Source: Dyella monticola (lineage in GTDB: Bacteria; Pseudomonadota; Gammaproteobacteria; Xanthomonadales; Rhodanobacteraceae). Taken from it: a DNA stretch of 64,000 nucleotides. Of the stretch, positions 46,763 through 56,594 are shown one piece after another; the first letter of the stretch is position 1, and each line of letters starts with the position of its first letter. The notes beneath the pieces are model-generated. The model was not told the DNA's origin and did not search any database. It worked only from the letters and a program-made list of their open reading frames with translations. The stretch covers positions 1 to 64,000 of the forward strand of contig NZ_QRBE01000013.1 of the NCBI RefSeq assembly GCF_003363155.1. Reading direction: 5' to 3'. The translations under genes and the position numbers were made by a program.

Positions 46763-46792
46763 GGACGGCGTGATTCCGCAGCGAGGTTTTTC

Positions 46793-47035
46793 ATGGGTTT
46801 GGACAGCATTTGGCACTGGGCGATCCTGCTCGTCATCATCCTGCTGGTGTTCGGCACCGGCAAATTGACGCGGGTTGGCTCCGATCTCGGTAACGCCGTG
46901 CGTGGCTTCAAGAAAGCCATGCAGGGCGACGAGGACGAAGAGAAGCGCAAGGCGCAGGAGAAGCTGCAGGCCGACCCAGTGCCGGACGCCAGCAGCACGG
47001 CCAGCCAGCAGCGCGATTCCAGCGAATCGAAATAA
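46793..47035 (+). CDS. tatA: Twin-arginine translocase subunit TatA
   Basis: Forms the pore-forming oligomer of the Tat system that exports folded proteins. The 80 residues comprise an N-terminal transmembrane helix ([16 protein letters not shown], about 6-21) and the FGTGKL hinge (usually FGxxKL). An amphipathic helix, [15 protein letters not shown], and a charged, disordered tail follow. GAGG lies 6 bases before the ATG. It is the first gene of tatABC. Confidence 0.96.
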   Translation: MGLDSIWHWAILLVIILLVFGTGKLTRVGSDLGNAVRGFKKAMQGDEDEEKRKAQEKLQADPVPDASSTASQQRDSSESK

Positions 47036-47054
47036 GCATCTAAGGTACAGCGAC

Positions 47055-47417
47055 ATGATCGAGATCAGCCTCGGCAAGCTGGTGTTGCTGGCGCTGATCG
47101 CGCTGATCGTGCTCGGCCCGGAAAAGCTCCCGCACGCCGCCCGCACGGCCGGTGCTCTGGTGCGCCGCCTGCGCGCCGGGTGGGACAGCGTGCGCGCCGA
47201 AGTGGAGCGCGAACTGGAAATCGAGGATCTCAAGCGCACCGCACGCGAGGCGGCGGCGCGCGCCGAAGCCATGCAGGCCGAAATGAACAAGGCGGCACGC
47301 GAGACGCGCGAGCACGTGGCCACCACGGCTGCGGACGTGCACAGCAGCATCGCCGAGACACGGAACGATGTCGCCGAAGCGGTTGCATCCAAGGAAGCAC
47401 CGCATGGCACCGTCTGA
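47055..47417 (+). CDS. tatB: Twin-arginine translocase subunit TatB
   Basis: Receptor component that hands Tat signal peptides from TatC to TatA. The 120 residues begin MIEISLGKLVLLALIALIVLGPEKLP, with the Glu in the membrane helix and the GPEKLP hinge of TatB. A long amphipathic and coiled-coil region rich in Arg, Glu and Ala follows. The ATG at 47055 is preferred over the longer frame, which overlaps tatA. Its 3' end overlaps tatC by 14 bases. Confidence 0.95.
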   Translation: MIEISLGKLVLLALIALIVLGPEKLPHAARTAGALVRRLRAGWDSVRAEVERELEIEDLKRTAREAAARAEAMQAEMNKAARETREHVATTAADVHSSIAETRNDVAEAVASKEAPHGTV

Positions 47418-48165
47418 GCCTGAACTCAATCTGCAGGAAGGCCTGTTTTCCCATTTGATCGAACTGCGGTCGCGGTTGATCAAGGCGATATTCGCGCTGG
47501 TGATTGTGTTGGTGGCGTTGGTTCCGTTTGCGAACCGGCTTTACTCCTGGCTGGCCGCGCCGCTGGTATCGCGCCTGCCTCAGGGTGCGCATCTGATTGC
47601 CACCGAGGTCGCCAGCCCCTTCATCACGCCGCTGAAGCTGGCTTTCTACACGGCGCTGTTCATCAGCATGCCGGTGATTCTCTATCAGCTTTGGGCGTTC
47701 GTGAGCCCTGGTTTGTACAAGCATGAAAAGCGGCTGGCGCGTCCGTTGCTGGTCGCCGCGCTGATCCTGTTCTACACCGGCTGCGCGTTTGCCTATTTTC
47801 TGGTGTTGCCGGCGGCGTTCCGCTTCCTCACGGCGGTGACGCCGCAAGGTGTGGAGATGATGACGGATATCACGCATTACCTGGATTTCGTGATGCTGAT
47901 GTTCTTCGCCTTCGGCCTGTGTTTCGAGGTGCCGGTCGCCGTGGTGGTGCTCGCGGCGGTGGGCATTGTCGACCTGGACAAGTTGCGCAAGGGGCGACGT
48001 TACGCCGTGGTCGGTGCGTTTGCGATCGCCGCGGTCGTCACGCCGCCGGACATCACCTCGATGATCATGCTGGCCATTCCGATGTGCCTGCTCTACGAAC
48101 TGGGCGTTCTCGCCGTACGCTGGTTGCTGAAGCCGCAGGCGGCCGATGCACCGTCGCATCCATGA
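47404..48165 (+). CDS. tatC: Twin-arginine translocase subunit TatC
   Basis: Core receptor of the Tat system, with six transmembrane helices. The 253 residues contain the conserved N-terminal HLIELRSRLIKA (Glu needed for signal-peptide binding), ITPLKLAFYTALFISMPVILYQLWAFVSPGLY, and FGLCFEVPVAVV with the conserved Phe/Glu in TM4. The C-terminus is short. The start ATG at 47404 lies inside the end of tatB. The stop overlaps the next gene's ATG. Confidence 0.96.
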   Translation: MAPSEPELNLQEGLFSHLIELRSRLIKAIFALVIVLVALVPFANRLYSWLAAPLVSRLPQGAHLIATEVASPFITPLKLAFYTALFISMPVILYQLWAFVSPGLYKHEKRLARPLLVAALILFYTGCAFAYFLVLPAAFRFLTAVTPQGVEMMTDITHYLDFVMLMFFAFGLCFEVPVAVVVLAAVGIVDLDKLRKGRRYAVVGAFAIAAVVTPPDITSMIMLAIPMCLLYELGVLAVRWLLKPQAADAPSHP

Positions 48166-49370
48166 TGAATTCATCCAAGACCTCACGCCTGCCCGAGCCG
48201 GCACCCGACGAGCTCGCCCATTCCGAACGTCTGTTACAGCATCTGCGCGAAACGATCGCTTCGCACGGGCCGATACCCTTCTCGCAATACATGGAGCGTT
48301 GCCTTTACGCGCCAGGCCTTGGGTATTACAGCGCGGGTAAAACCAAGTTCGGCGAAGCGGGCGATTTCATCACGGCACCGGAACTCGGTGAGCTGTTTGC
48401 GCGTTGTGTCGTTCAGGCCGTGCAACCCGTGCTCGCCATGTTGGGCAGTGACGCGGATGTCCTCGAGCTTGGCGGCGGCAGCGGTGCATTCGCCGAAGCC
48501 GCGCTGCGGGCGCTCGCCGAAAAAAACATGCTGCCGCACCGCTATCTGATGCTCGAGCCCAGTGCCGATCTGCGCGATCGACAGCGCGCCCGGCTCGCTG
48601 CATCCTTGCCTGCAGAGATCATGCAGCGTGTGACATGGATCGAGCGCCCGCCGGAAGAAAACTGGCGCGGCATCCTCTTCGCCAATGAAGTCATCGATGC
48701 GCTGCCTACCACCCGCTTCGTGATCCGTCATGGCGAGGTCTACGAAGAACATGTTGCCCTTGATGGCGAGGCACGCCTGCTGCGTGTCGATCGCCCGGCT
48801 GATGCGCTGGTTGCCGGTTCGGTGCGCCACGTCGAGCGCGATCTGGGGCGGAACTTCGAAGACGGTTATCGCTCGGAAATCCTGCCGCAATTGCCGTACT
48901 GGATGCAGGCCATCGCGGGCTCGCTGCAAGCGGGTCTCATGTTGTTCATCGACTACGGCTACGTGCGTCGCGAGTTCTATTTACCCGAACGCCAGGACGG
49001 TACGCTGATGGCGCACTATCGCCATCGCGCCCACAACGATCCGCTTTACCTGCCGGGCCTCAACGACCTCACCGCTTCGGTGGATTTCACCGCCCTGGCC
49101 GAAGCCGGCAACAGCGCAGGTTTCGGCGTGGCAGGCTATTTGCCCCAAGCACATTTTCTGATCGCCGCTGGCCTGCAGCAGGTTTTCGAACATGTCTATG
49201 AACAAGCGGCCAATGACGCCGCACGCTACCAACTCGCGCAACAGGTAAAAAAACTCACCCTGCCAGATCAGATGGGCGAACGTTTTCAGGTGATGCTGTT
49301 TGCGCGGGGACTTGCCGCATTGCCGTTGCCCGCGGATGTGCTGGCGGCGGACCAGAGCGGGCGGCTGTGA
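48162..49370 (+). CDS. MidA/NDUFAF7-family SAM-dependent methyltransferase
   Basis: A 402-residue class I methyltransferase. An N-terminal GPIPFSQYMERCLYAPGLGYYSAG (about 36-60) and FGEAGDFITAPELGELFARC precede the SAM-binding motif LELGGGSGAFAEAALRAL (about 103-121). Later come FANEVIDALP and LFIDYGYVRREFY, all marks of the family. The human member NDUFAF7 dimethylates an arginine of complex I subunit NDUFS2. In bacteria the target is not established. It is coupled to tatC by ATGATG overlap with the tatC TGA. Confidence 0.9.
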   Translation: MMNSSKTSRLPEPAPDELAHSERLLQHLRETIASHGPIPFSQYMERCLYAPGLGYYSAGKTKFGEAGDFITAPELGELFARCVVQAVQPVLAMLGSDADVLELGGGSGAFAEAALRALAEKNMLPHRYLMLEPSADLRDRQRARLAASLPAEIMQRVTWIERPPEENWRGILFANEVIDALPTTRFVIRHGEVYEEHVALDGEARLLRVDRPADALVAGSVRHVERDLGRNFEDGYRSEILPQLPYWMQAIAGSLQAGLMLFIDYGYVRREFYLPERQDGTLMAHYRHRAHNDPLYLPGLNDLTASVDFTALAEAGNSAGFGVAGYLPQAHFLIAAGLQQVFEHVYEQAANDAARYQLAQQVKKLTLPDQMGERFQVMLFARGLAALPLPADVLAADQSGRL

Positions 49371-49380
49371 ACGAGCCGCG

Positions 49381-51000
49381 TCAGTGTGGCAGTGATGGTT
49401 GCGTCGTGCGGCCTTCCAGCCAATAAAACACGGCGCGGCCATCGAGTGTGGTGAATGTTCGCTCAGTAATCGTCTTAGTCCCTGCCTGTTGTAGCACCTG
49501 CATGTAGTGCGCGCGTTCGGTCGGCTGCCAATAAACCAGGCGCAAGTCGCTGTAGCCATCGCGCTTCAAGTCCAGCAGCGTTTCGGGCGATGCATCGATG
49601 ACGTAGCGCACTTTGTTTTCCGTCAGCAGGCAGAACGAGGTGAAGAAGCCCCATTCCGGGAAAATGTAAGCGGACGTCGATGGAGCATTGCGCGCCTCCA
49701 CCGCCAATTGCGTCAGCGCGCTGGTGCTCAAACCTTCGCCGCCGCTGTGTGCAAGGCTTTCATGAAAGGCCACTTGCTGAGTGAGATTCCCGATCAACCA
49801 GGCGATGCTGGCGAGGCCCATCAGGGCGGTCTCAAAAGGTTTGCGCGTCTGCATCTTCAAGACGCTTGTCAGCAACGCGAGCGGCAGCAAGTAGACAAAC
49901 GGCACGAGTACGCAAAAATGATGTGCCCATAGGCGATGCCCAAACAACGAGGCAACCAACAGATACGACAGCGGTAGCAGACCAAGCAGCGTCGCTGGCG
50001 GTGCCTGGCGCCGAAGTACAAGCGACCCCAGGCACCAGACAGACAGCACCAACAGGCATGCCGCAAACACATAGAACTTCACCACGCCCCAGGCGGAGGG
50101 AAGTGCGTGGCCGAATACCATGGCGTCGTTGCCATTATTCGTAATGGCCAGCATCGCCATACGCCATGCATACAGGAGATTTCCTCCATTCGTGCCACCG
50201 CTTTCGAACGGGTGCAGCGCGCCGAGAAGGCCGCGGATGAAGGCTACGGTTGCCCCGATGCCGTGCAGCTTGAGCGCCAGCGACACGTATCCCACCGCAA
50301 AGGGCGCAAAGCCGACGGCCAGGCCGATGGCCCAGCGCACCGTATCGCGCAGATTGGATTTTGGCCTCAGCGCGATCAACGCAAACATGCCAGGCACAAA
50401 GAACAGCAGCACGAAATAGCCGTAGCCTGCGAGCCCCGAGAAGAAGCCTGACCAGAACAGGCGATGCCGCGAAAGTGGTGTGTCTGATTGCAGTGGCAGC
50501 GCGAGCATCAAGGAAACCGCCAGCCACGTCGCCCCGCCCATGACGATGTAAAACTGCGTACGGAAGGAGGCCGTAAATGCAATTTCGGTGGCAAGCCCCA
50601 ATGCGGCGGCCATTGCCAACGCCGTCGATTTGCTCAGCCGTTGTGCGGCTACAAAAAAGGCGGCGAGCAGGCCTGCGCCAAACAACGCTTGAGCAATGCG
50701 CAACGGCCCGACGTCGAAACCGAAGATCGTCAGCACAGGAAGGTCGACGTAAAAATTCTGCACGCCGTGATAAAGGTTGCCAAGGATCGGAAAAAGCTTG
50801 GAGGGAAGGCCGGCGGTGGGGTTATGCAAATGATGATGAAGCTTTTGTGCGGCAAGAAAATCCGGGTTCACCGCATCCATGTACAAGCCGGGTAAATCGA
50901 TGTGGACGGCCACGGCAATCATGAAGACGATGACGGGCAGCGTCCATAAATACCGGGAAATAGCATTAATCCGTAAGTGCATCATCCAATTCCGTCGCAT
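49381..51000 (-). CDS. GT-C-type membrane glycosyltransferase-like protein
   Basis: A 539-residue inner-membrane protein with about ten transmembrane helices. Its first extracytoplasmic loop, ending in DAVNPDFLAAQ, has an acidic motif like the catalytic loop of GT39/ArnT-type enzymes, which use a polyprenyl-linked sugar. The C-terminal 100 residues are soluble. No full family match can be claimed. Together with the upstream GT2 gene (same strand, about 50 bases apart) it suggests lipid-linked sugar transfer in the envelope. An ATG at 50985, with GGA upstream, is an alternative start. Confidence 0.7.
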   Translation of the reverse strand: MRRNWMMHLRINAISRYLWTLPVIVFMIAVAVHIDLPGLYMDAVNPDFLAAQKLHHHLHNPTAGLPSKLFPILGNLYHGVQNFYVDLPVLTIFGFDVGPLRIAQALFGAGLLAAFFVAAQRLSKSTALAMAAALGLATEIAFTASFRTQFYIVMGGATWLAVSLMLALPLQSDTPLSRHRLFWSGFFSGLAGYGYFVLLFFVPGMFALIALRPKSNLRDTVRWAIGLAVGFAPFAVGYVSLALKLHGIGATVAFIRGLLGALHPFESGGTNGGNLLYAWRMAMLAITNNGNDAMVFGHALPSAWGVVKFYVFAACLLVLSVWCLGSLVLRRQAPPATLLGLLPLSYLLVASLFGHRLWAHHFCVLVPFVYLLPLALLTSVLKMQTRKPFETALMGLASIAWLIGNLTQQVAFHESLAHSGGEGLSTSALTQLAVEARNAPSTSAYIFPEWGFFTSFCLLTENKVRYVIDASPETLLDLKRDGYSDLRLVYWQPTERAHYMQVLQQAGTKTITERTFTTLDGRAVFYWLEGRTTQPSLPH

Positions 51001-51052
51001 GCATCAATGGTGTTTTCGTTTCCAGCTTGCGGGTGCTCTGCGCAGAGCAGGG

Positions 51053-51976
51053 CTAATTCACGGACGGCGGCTGATAAGTCAGATAAGCCAGGTGCTTTTG
51101 TTCGCGCCGGCCCAGCGTGACGGTATCCAATATCAAGCCGCATGCCACGAAGATGCCGGCCAGGACCATGAGCGCGGAGCAAAGAATGGCCGTTGGAAAA
51201 CGCGGCACGAGGCCAGTGTGCATGTAGGTATCCAGCAGAGGGATGGCCAGCAGAACCGCAACCACGGAACAGATGGCGGCCCCTACGCCAAAGAAGAGCA
51301 GCGGCTTGCCGTTCTTGGTCAGCTTCAAAATGGTCATGAGAATTCGCCAGCCGTCGCGCCAGGTGCTGAGCTTGCTGTGAGAGCCATCCATGCGACTGCT
51401 GTAGCGGGTGGTATATTCGGCCACCGGCATGCGCAACTCCAACGCGTGCACCGCCAGCTCCGTCTCCACTTCAAAGCCGCCCGAATGCGCGGGATACGAT
51501 TTGACGAAGCGGCGCGAAAACACGCGGTAACCGGACAACATGTCGCTGAAGGTTCGCCCAAAAATGCGCCCGGTGAGATCGGTCAGCAACCAGTTGCCGA
51601 AGCGGTGTCCGTGACGGTAGGCATCAAGTTCGTCGCTGTTTCGCGCTCCTACGATCATGTCGAGATGTTCGTCCAGAAGCTTCTGGATCATGCTCGGCGC
51701 ATCCGATGCGCTGTAGGTTGCATCGCCGTCCACCATGACGTACACATCCGCGTCCACGTCAGCAAACATGCGCCGTACGACGTGTCCCTTGCCTTGCAGA
51801 TCCTGCTTGCGGACGACAGCTCCCGCAGCCTGAGCGACCTGGACCGTATTGTCCGTGGAATTATTGTCGTAGACATAGATGCAGGCGGTGGGAAGCGCGT
51901 CCGCGAAATCGCGAACCACCTTTGCAATGGCGATGGCTTCGTTGAAGCAGGGGATCAGTACCGCTATGCGGATCAT
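51053..51976 (-). CDS. Family 2 glycosyltransferase, polyprenyl-phosphate type
   Basis: A 307-residue enzyme. The GT-A fold starts MIRIAVLIPCFNEAIAI. The metal-binding DGDATYSASD follows VMVDG (about residues 92-101), and the acceptor region reads MLSGYRVFSRRFVKSYP. Two C-terminal transmembrane helices (LLFFGVGAAICSVVAVLLAIPLL and ILCSALMVLAGIFVACGLIL) anchor it, as in DPM1/GtrB-type enzymes that load a sugar on polyprenyl phosphate. The ATG at 51976 gives the canonical start; the longer frame upstream is antisense to a different region. It probably works with the adjacent GT-C-like protein. Confidence 0.87.
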   Translation of the reverse strand: MIRIAVLIPCFNEAIAIAKVVRDFADALPTACIYVYDNNSTDNTVQVAQAAGAVVRKQDLQGKGHVVRRMFADVDADVYVMVDGDATYSASDAPSMIQKLLDEHLDMIVGARNSDELDAYRHGHRFGNWLLTDLTGRIFGRTFSDMLSGYRVFSRRFVKSYPAHSGGFEVETELAVHALELRMPVAEYTTRYSSRMDGSHSKLSTWRDGWRILMTILKLTKNGKPLLFFGVGAAICSVVAVLLAIPLLDTYMHTGLVPRFPTAILCSALMVLAGIFVACGLILDTVTLGRREQKHLAYLTYQPPSVN

Positions 51977-52065
51977 CGCGAGGTGGCCTCGTACCTGTGC
52001 GCCATGGTGTTGAGAGACATGATCGCGCTTGGCAGACTTTTTATGCGCGTCATGACATGCCTGGA

Positions 52066-53292
52066 TCAGGAGCCGAATTTTATGTCGGCAATCGCTTGCG
52101 TGCGCGCCTTTTCGATGGCTTTTCCGACAGCAGGTCCTTGCAGCCCTTGTGCGACGAACGCCGTCGACGTTATCGATGCGGCGGCATCGCGCGCATGACA
52201 CAAGTATGCCGCTTGCGGATAATCATCCTGCTCGTGGCCGAGTCGACCTCGCTTGTCGGCGGCGCAGGCGGTGAGGAATATCTGCAGACGTTCGGGGCGC
52301 CTGAAGGCATCGAGCGCGGTAAGCAATTTCAACACCGTGGCGGGTTTCAGCTCGAAGGCGCGGTGGACATTGAGATGCTCGCTGCATACCCGTTCGGCAA
52401 GCTCGGCATACTCGGTGGGGACTTTCAGGCGTAAAGCGAGTGCGCGCAGCGGTTTTACGCCGCGGTGCTCGTGGCCCACGTGGCGCGGCAGTTCGTCTTT
52501 GGGCGTGAGCGCTTTGCCCAGGTCGTGCGTAAGTGCGCAGAAACCGACGAGATCGTTGCCGGGTGCCAGTTTTGCAGCGGCATCCAGCACCATTTCCACA
52601 TGAATGCCGGTGTCGATTTCGGGATGGAATTCGGCGCGTTGGGGCACGCCGTACAAGGCATCGATTTCCGGAAACAGCACGGCGAGTGCGCCCGATTCGC
52701 GCAGCACGCGCAGGAATGCGGAGGGTTGCGCTTCGCTGAGCGCTTTGCGCGTTTCGGCCCATACACGCTCAGGCACGAGATGGTCGACTTCACCATCGCG
52801 CACCATCTGCCCCAACAATTGCATGGTTTCATCGGCCACGCGGAAGCCCAACGGCGCGAAACGTGCGGCGAAGCGTGCCACGCGCAACAGGCGTACCGGA
52901 TCTTCCACGAAGGCTGGCGAGACATGGCGCAACAGGCGCTGTTCCAGATCGCGCGCGCCACCGTAAGGGTCGACCAGGTTGCCTGCTTCGTCTTCGGCGA
53001 TGGCGTTGATGGTGAGATCGCGGCGCGCCAGATCCTGTTCCAGCGTGACACCCGGATCGGCATGGATGGCGAAGCCGTGGTAGCCGCGACCGGTTTTGCG
53101 CTCGGTGCGCGCCAGCGCATATTCCTCGCTGGTGTGGGGATGCAGGAAGACCGGGAAATCCTTGCCGACCGGTTTATAGCCCAGCGCCAGCATGTCCTCG
53201 GGTCGAGCGCCGACGACGACGTGGTCGTGGTCGATCACGGCTCGTCCCAGCAATTTGTCACGGACCGCGCCGCCGACCAGATAGGTACGCAT
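52066..53292 (-). CDS. cca: CCA-adding enzyme (multifunctional tRNA nucleotidyltransferase)
   Basis: Adds and repairs the 3' CCA of tRNA in the cytoplasm. The 408 residues show the nucleotidyltransferase start [16 protein letters not shown], then a DHDHVVVG metal-site motif. [12 protein letters not shown] follows near 90 and [18 protein letters not shown] near 130. An HD domain with LTHDLGKAL (about 255-263) gives the phosphodiesterase activities. The family often has DWVVVG; here the W is replaced by H. The length is normal for the HD-containing class. Confidence 0.95.
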   Translation of the reverse strand: MRTYLVGGAVRDKLLGRAVIDHDHVVVGARPEDMLALGYKPVGKDFPVFLHPHTSEEYALARTERKTGRGYHGFAIHADPGVTLEQDLARRDLTINAIAEDEAGNLVDPYGGARDLEQRLLRHVSPAFVEDPVRLLRVARFAARFAPLGFRVADETMQLLGQMVRDGEVDHLVPERVWAETRKALSEAQPSAFLRVLRESGALAVLFPEIDALYGVPQRAEFHPEIDTGIHVEMVLDAAAKLAPGNDLVGFCALTHDLGKALTPKDELPRHVGHEHRGVKPLRALALRLKVPTEYAELAERVCSEHLNVHRAFELKPATVLKLLTALDAFRRPERLQIFLTACAADKRGRLGHEQDDYPQAAYLCHARDAAASITSTAFVAQGLQGPAVGKAIEKARTQAIADIKFGS

Positions 53293-53315
53293 GCCTTATT
53301 GTGCCATGGCGATGC

Positions 53316-54266
53316 TCATGTCCCATGGTGGCGGAAGCGCTGCCGGGCCAGGTCGAGCCGCGGCTGCCTGGGCATTCCTGCGAGCACGTGCTTTAGCAAG
53401 GCGGTAAACGGCTGCGGCGCGATGCCAAGCGAGGCATAGCCGTTCACACTGCCAACCGAATCCGTGCCGAGGGAAAGAAAATTATCCATCGAGAAGGGCT
53501 TGCCGGGCAGCATGCCGGCGATGCGCGCTTGCATGCGGCCAAGCGTATCCGGCAACGCGACGATACGTGTATGCAAGCCGGTGGCGTCGCGGATGGCGTG
53601 TACGATCTGGCCCAGCGTCAGCACTTCTGGACCGTACAGTTCGAAGCGGCGTCGTGAAGAAAGCGCATCGTCCGCAACGCAGCGTGCGATCGCTTCGACC
53701 ACGTCACCCACGTAGGTGGGCGCCATGCGCGACGTTGCCCGTGCCAGCGGCAACACGGGCATTCTTCGAAGCAAGGTCGCAAAGCGTGTAATGAGGCCGT
53801 CGCCGGGTCCGAAAATGACGCTGGGTTGATAGACCGTCCAATTCAGACCCGATGCGTTGACCAGGGTCAGCGCCTCGCCGCGCGTCTTTAGATACTGCGA
53901 TTGGCCCTGGCCGGCGTTCAGCGCGCTCATCTGGTGCAAGCGCTTGACGCCCGCTGTTTTGCATGCATCGATCAGCTGGCGTGTCAGGTCCACATGCACG
54001 CGTTGGAACGTATGCGGCCCGTTCGCGTTGAGAATGCCGATGAGGTTGATGACCGCGTCAGCGCCTTGGCAGTGGCGGCGCAGCACGGCATCGTCGTAAA
54101 CATCGGCGCTGCGGATGGCGACGCTCGGGAGTACCGTCAGCGCACGGTTACGTTCCCTGTTGCGCGAGAGTACGACGATGTGATGTCCGTCAGCGGCGAG
54201 CCGTGGCACCAGATAGCTCCCGACAAAGCCGGTTCCACCGAGAATGACGATGCGTTGCGTGGTCAT
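53316..54266 (-). CDS. NDUFA9-like SDR (complex I-associated family)
   Basis: A 316-residue extended SDR. The nucleotide-binding site is RIVILGGTGFVGSYLVPRL (about 5-23). INLIGILNANG, HQMSALNAG, YLKTRGEAL and WTVYQPSVIFGPGDG follow. The active-site YxxxK pattern is partly kept (Y-L-K-T). Bacterial members are often called 'complex I NDUFA9 subunit family'; several reduce or bind quinone-related or lipid substrates, but the role is unclear. I chose the ATG at 54266, with AGGAGG 7 bases upstream, over the longer frame. It follows the slt gene on the same strand. Confidence 0.86.
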   Translation of the reverse strand: MTTQRIVILGGTGFVGSYLVPRLAADGHHIVVLSRNRERNRALTVLPSVAIRSADVYDDAVLRRHCQGADAVINLIGILNANGPHTFQRVHVDLTRQLIDACKTAGVKRLHQMSALNAGQGQSQYLKTRGEALTLVNASGLNWTVYQPSVIFGPGDGLITRFATLLRRMPVLPLARATSRMAPTYVGDVVEAIARCVADDALSSRRRFELYGPEVLTLGQIVHAIRDATGLHTRIVALPDTLGRMQARIAGMLPGKPFSMDNFLSLGTDSVGSVNGYASLGIAPQPFTALLKHVLAGMPRQPRLDLARQRFRHHGT

Positions 54267-54506
54267 GGCGTAGCCTCCTGCGGGGCCGGTGACGCGGTCT
54301 GCGGAGCATCCCTTTTCCATCAGGTTTTCGGCGATACCGGCGCTGACGCTTGCTCAACCGTTGCGCCCACGAGGGTGGGCATTCACTCGCAAATATACGC
54401 GGGTGAGGTCGACAAAAAAGCTATTTTTTTGAGCCGCGCCGTCGTGTGCGCAAGTGAATGGAAAGACGCCGGGGCCCGGCGTGCACCGGGGCGAGGAGTC
54501 TATGGA

Positions 54507-56594
54507 TCAGTGCGTCGTTGCGTTGCGTGGCACCATGCCGGTTGTCGCCCCCGCGGCAGGTGCCGGCGATGACGAGGTGGCAGCGGGCACGGCCGGCGCA
54601 GGGCAGGTCAGGTTCTTGCGTGTGCTTGGCGGATCCAGACGGCTATACGGCTGTCCGATCGGCACCATGCGCGTGGACATCGGTGCGGCGTTTCCATGCA
54701 GTCGCCAATCGTAGATCACGCTGTAATACATCACGCGTGCCACGTATTCGCGAGTTTCCTTGAACGGCATGGTGGCGACGAAGAGATCGGGTGGCAGCGC
54801 GCCGCGCGCACCGACCCATTGATTCACACGCGCGGCGCCAGCGTTGTAGGCTGCGCTGGCGAGCCAGGGCGAGTCATCGAAACGCCCGGCCATTTGAGCG
54901 AGATAGCGTGTGCCCAGGGCAATGTTGACGACCGGGTTGTACAGGCTGTTGCCGCCGCTCCAGGGCAGGCCATTGCGGCGCGCCACTTCGGCGCCAGTGC
55001 TAGGTACGAGTTGCATGAGCCCGCGTGCATCGGCGCCCGATTGCGCATCGCTCATCCAGGCGCTTTCCTGGCGCAGGATGCCATAAGCCCAGGAGGGATC
55101 GATGCCGGCCTGCTCGGCTTGCGTCACCAGGCCGTCCTGGCTGGCGAGCGGAAAGCGCAGCGGGTAATAGTGCAGCGCGTCGCCCTTGTTGAACGCAAAA
55201 ACGGCGCGGTCATACCAGCCGCGCTGGTTGGCCAGAATCACTGCCTGACGAATCGTTTGCGCGTCCGCGCTGGCAAGCGCCTGGTTCCACTCGCGCCGCG
55301 CCGGTTTGATCATGCCAACGGCGAAGAGTTCGAACGCGCGGCGAATACCGGGAATCACCAGTACGCTTTGCTGTACTTGTTCGTCGGGTGCGGGCTCCAT
55401 GCTGCACAGTGCATAGGGCGAACCCTGATGATCGGCGGCCAGATAACCGAAGTAGCTCGATTGGTGCGCCACGCTTGCGTACGCCTGCTGTGCGTCGGCG
55501 GTGCGGCCCAGCTCGCTCAGCGCGCGTGCGCGGAAGTACTGCCATTCGTCATCCTGCTGCTGTGTGACCGGCATGGCGTTGATGGCATCGAGCACGGCCG
55601 GCCAATTCTTTGCCGCGAGCGCCACGCGCGCGCGCCATTCACGGCTGGCCGGTGTTTGTGCGGAAGGCGGCAGGTTGATGAGCCGCGTCAGTGCGTTGCT
55701 GTCGTAGTCGGTGGCGTGGAAAACCGCTAGCGCGTTGAGTACCTGGTCGCGTTGTTCGGGGGTGAACTGAAAATGGCTTTGCAGGGTCTGCCACGCCTGG
55801 TCGGCCATGTCCGATTGGCGCCGGGAAAGGCGCACCAGCGCCAATGTGACGGCCTGGCGCATGCGTGGCGCATCGGGCCATGCGTTGGCGGCCGTTGCGG
55901 CGGCGGCGGGATCGTTGAGCGCGAGGGCGAGGTTGCGCGCCGTCTGGGCATCATCCGGCGATAGCCATGGCGCCAGGCCGGAGACGGTGCCTGCCTTGCC
56001 CGCCTCGACCGCCGCGTCGATGCGCGACCAGATGCGTGCGGGCGTCAACAGCCCTTGGTCGTAGGCGGCCTGCAGCACGGGATCGCATTCAGAGGGCAGC
56101 GACGGTTGCGCCCAGAGCGAGGCGAGGTCGCGTTCGAAATCCAGCTTGGCGCCGCCGGCCAATTGCGCCTGCAGCGCATCGCAGCTCAGCGTGTCGCCCA
56201 AGCCGGGTTGGTACATCGCCACGAAATCGGTCCAGTCCTGACGGCGTGCCAATTCCTGCAGGAAATCGCGCTTGAGGTCGCTGGCCGGGATGAGGTCCGG
56301 GTAGCGATGCAAATAGGCTTCTACGTCAGCACGGTCCACCTGGTGCAGATCGTGTTCCAGCGAGGCGGCCTGCAGGTATGGGTAGAGCGGGTAATCCTGC
56401 AAGCCTGAGGCCAGCGCACGCCAGCCATCGCCACCCTGTCCGGCAGCGGCGGCATAAGCCTGCCTGAAGGCCGCGCGTTGCGCGTCCAGCGCGGTGTTAT
56501 CGGTCTGGGCGGCGGCGACCATGCTCGCCAGCATCCCGCCGGCGACGACGGTCAACAAACCACGACCGAGACGCGATATGGCTAGCGAGGCCAT
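54507..56594 (-). CDS. slt: Soluble lytic murein transglycosylase
   Basis: Cleaves peptidoglycan between MurNAc and GlcNAc with 1,6-anhydro product formation, in the periplasm. The 695 residues comprise a signal peptide (LLTVVAGGMLASMVAAAQ), a long alpha-helical doughnut domain (about 30-480) and a C-terminal SLT domain (about 500-625). In the SLT domain the catalytic Glu is in GILRQESAW, followed by GARGLMQ-like SGADARGLMQLVPSTG and AYNAGAARVNQW. After it comes a Pro/Ala/Thr-rich tail of about 50 residues. The ATG at 56594 gives a good signal peptide with GGAG 6 bases upstream; the longer frame is rejected. Confidence 0.93.
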   Translation of the reverse strand: MASLAISRLGRGLLTVVAGGMLASMVAAAQTDNTALDAQRAAFRQAYAAAAGQGGDGWRALASGLQDYPLYPYLQAASLEHDLHQVDRADVEAYLHRYPDLIPASDLKRDFLQELARRQDWTDFVAMYQPGLGDTLSCDALQAQLAGGAKLDFERDLASLWAQPSLPSECDPVLQAAYDQGLLTPARIWSRIDAAVEAGKAGTVSGLAPWLSPDDAQTARNLALALNDPAAAATAANAWPDAPRMRQAVTLALVRLSRRQSDMADQAWQTLQSHFQFTPEQRDQVLNALAVFHATDYDSNALTRLINLPPSAQTPASREWRARVALAAKNWPAVLDAINAMPVTQQQDDEWQYFRARALSELGRTADAQQAYASVAHQSSYFGYLAADHQGSPYALCSMEPAPDEQVQQSVLVIPGIRRAFELFAVGMIKPARREWNQALASADAQTIRQAVILANQRGWYDRAVFAFNKGDALHYYPLRFPLASQDGLVTQAEQAGIDPSWAYGILRQESAWMSDAQSGADARGLMQLVPSTGAEVARRNGLPWSGGNSLYNPVVNIALGTRYLAQMAGRFDDSPWLASAAYNAGAARVNQWVGARGALPPDLFVATMPFKETREYVARVMYYSVIYDWRLHGNAAPMSTRMVPIGQPYSRLDPPSTRKNLTCPAPAVPAATSSSPAPAAGATTGMVPRNATTH

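Noticed and set aside
50879-52198. 439-codon plus-strand ORF antisense to the GT2 gene
   Set aside because: The GT2 frame has the DxD motif and membrane anchors; this one is antisense without recognisable features.
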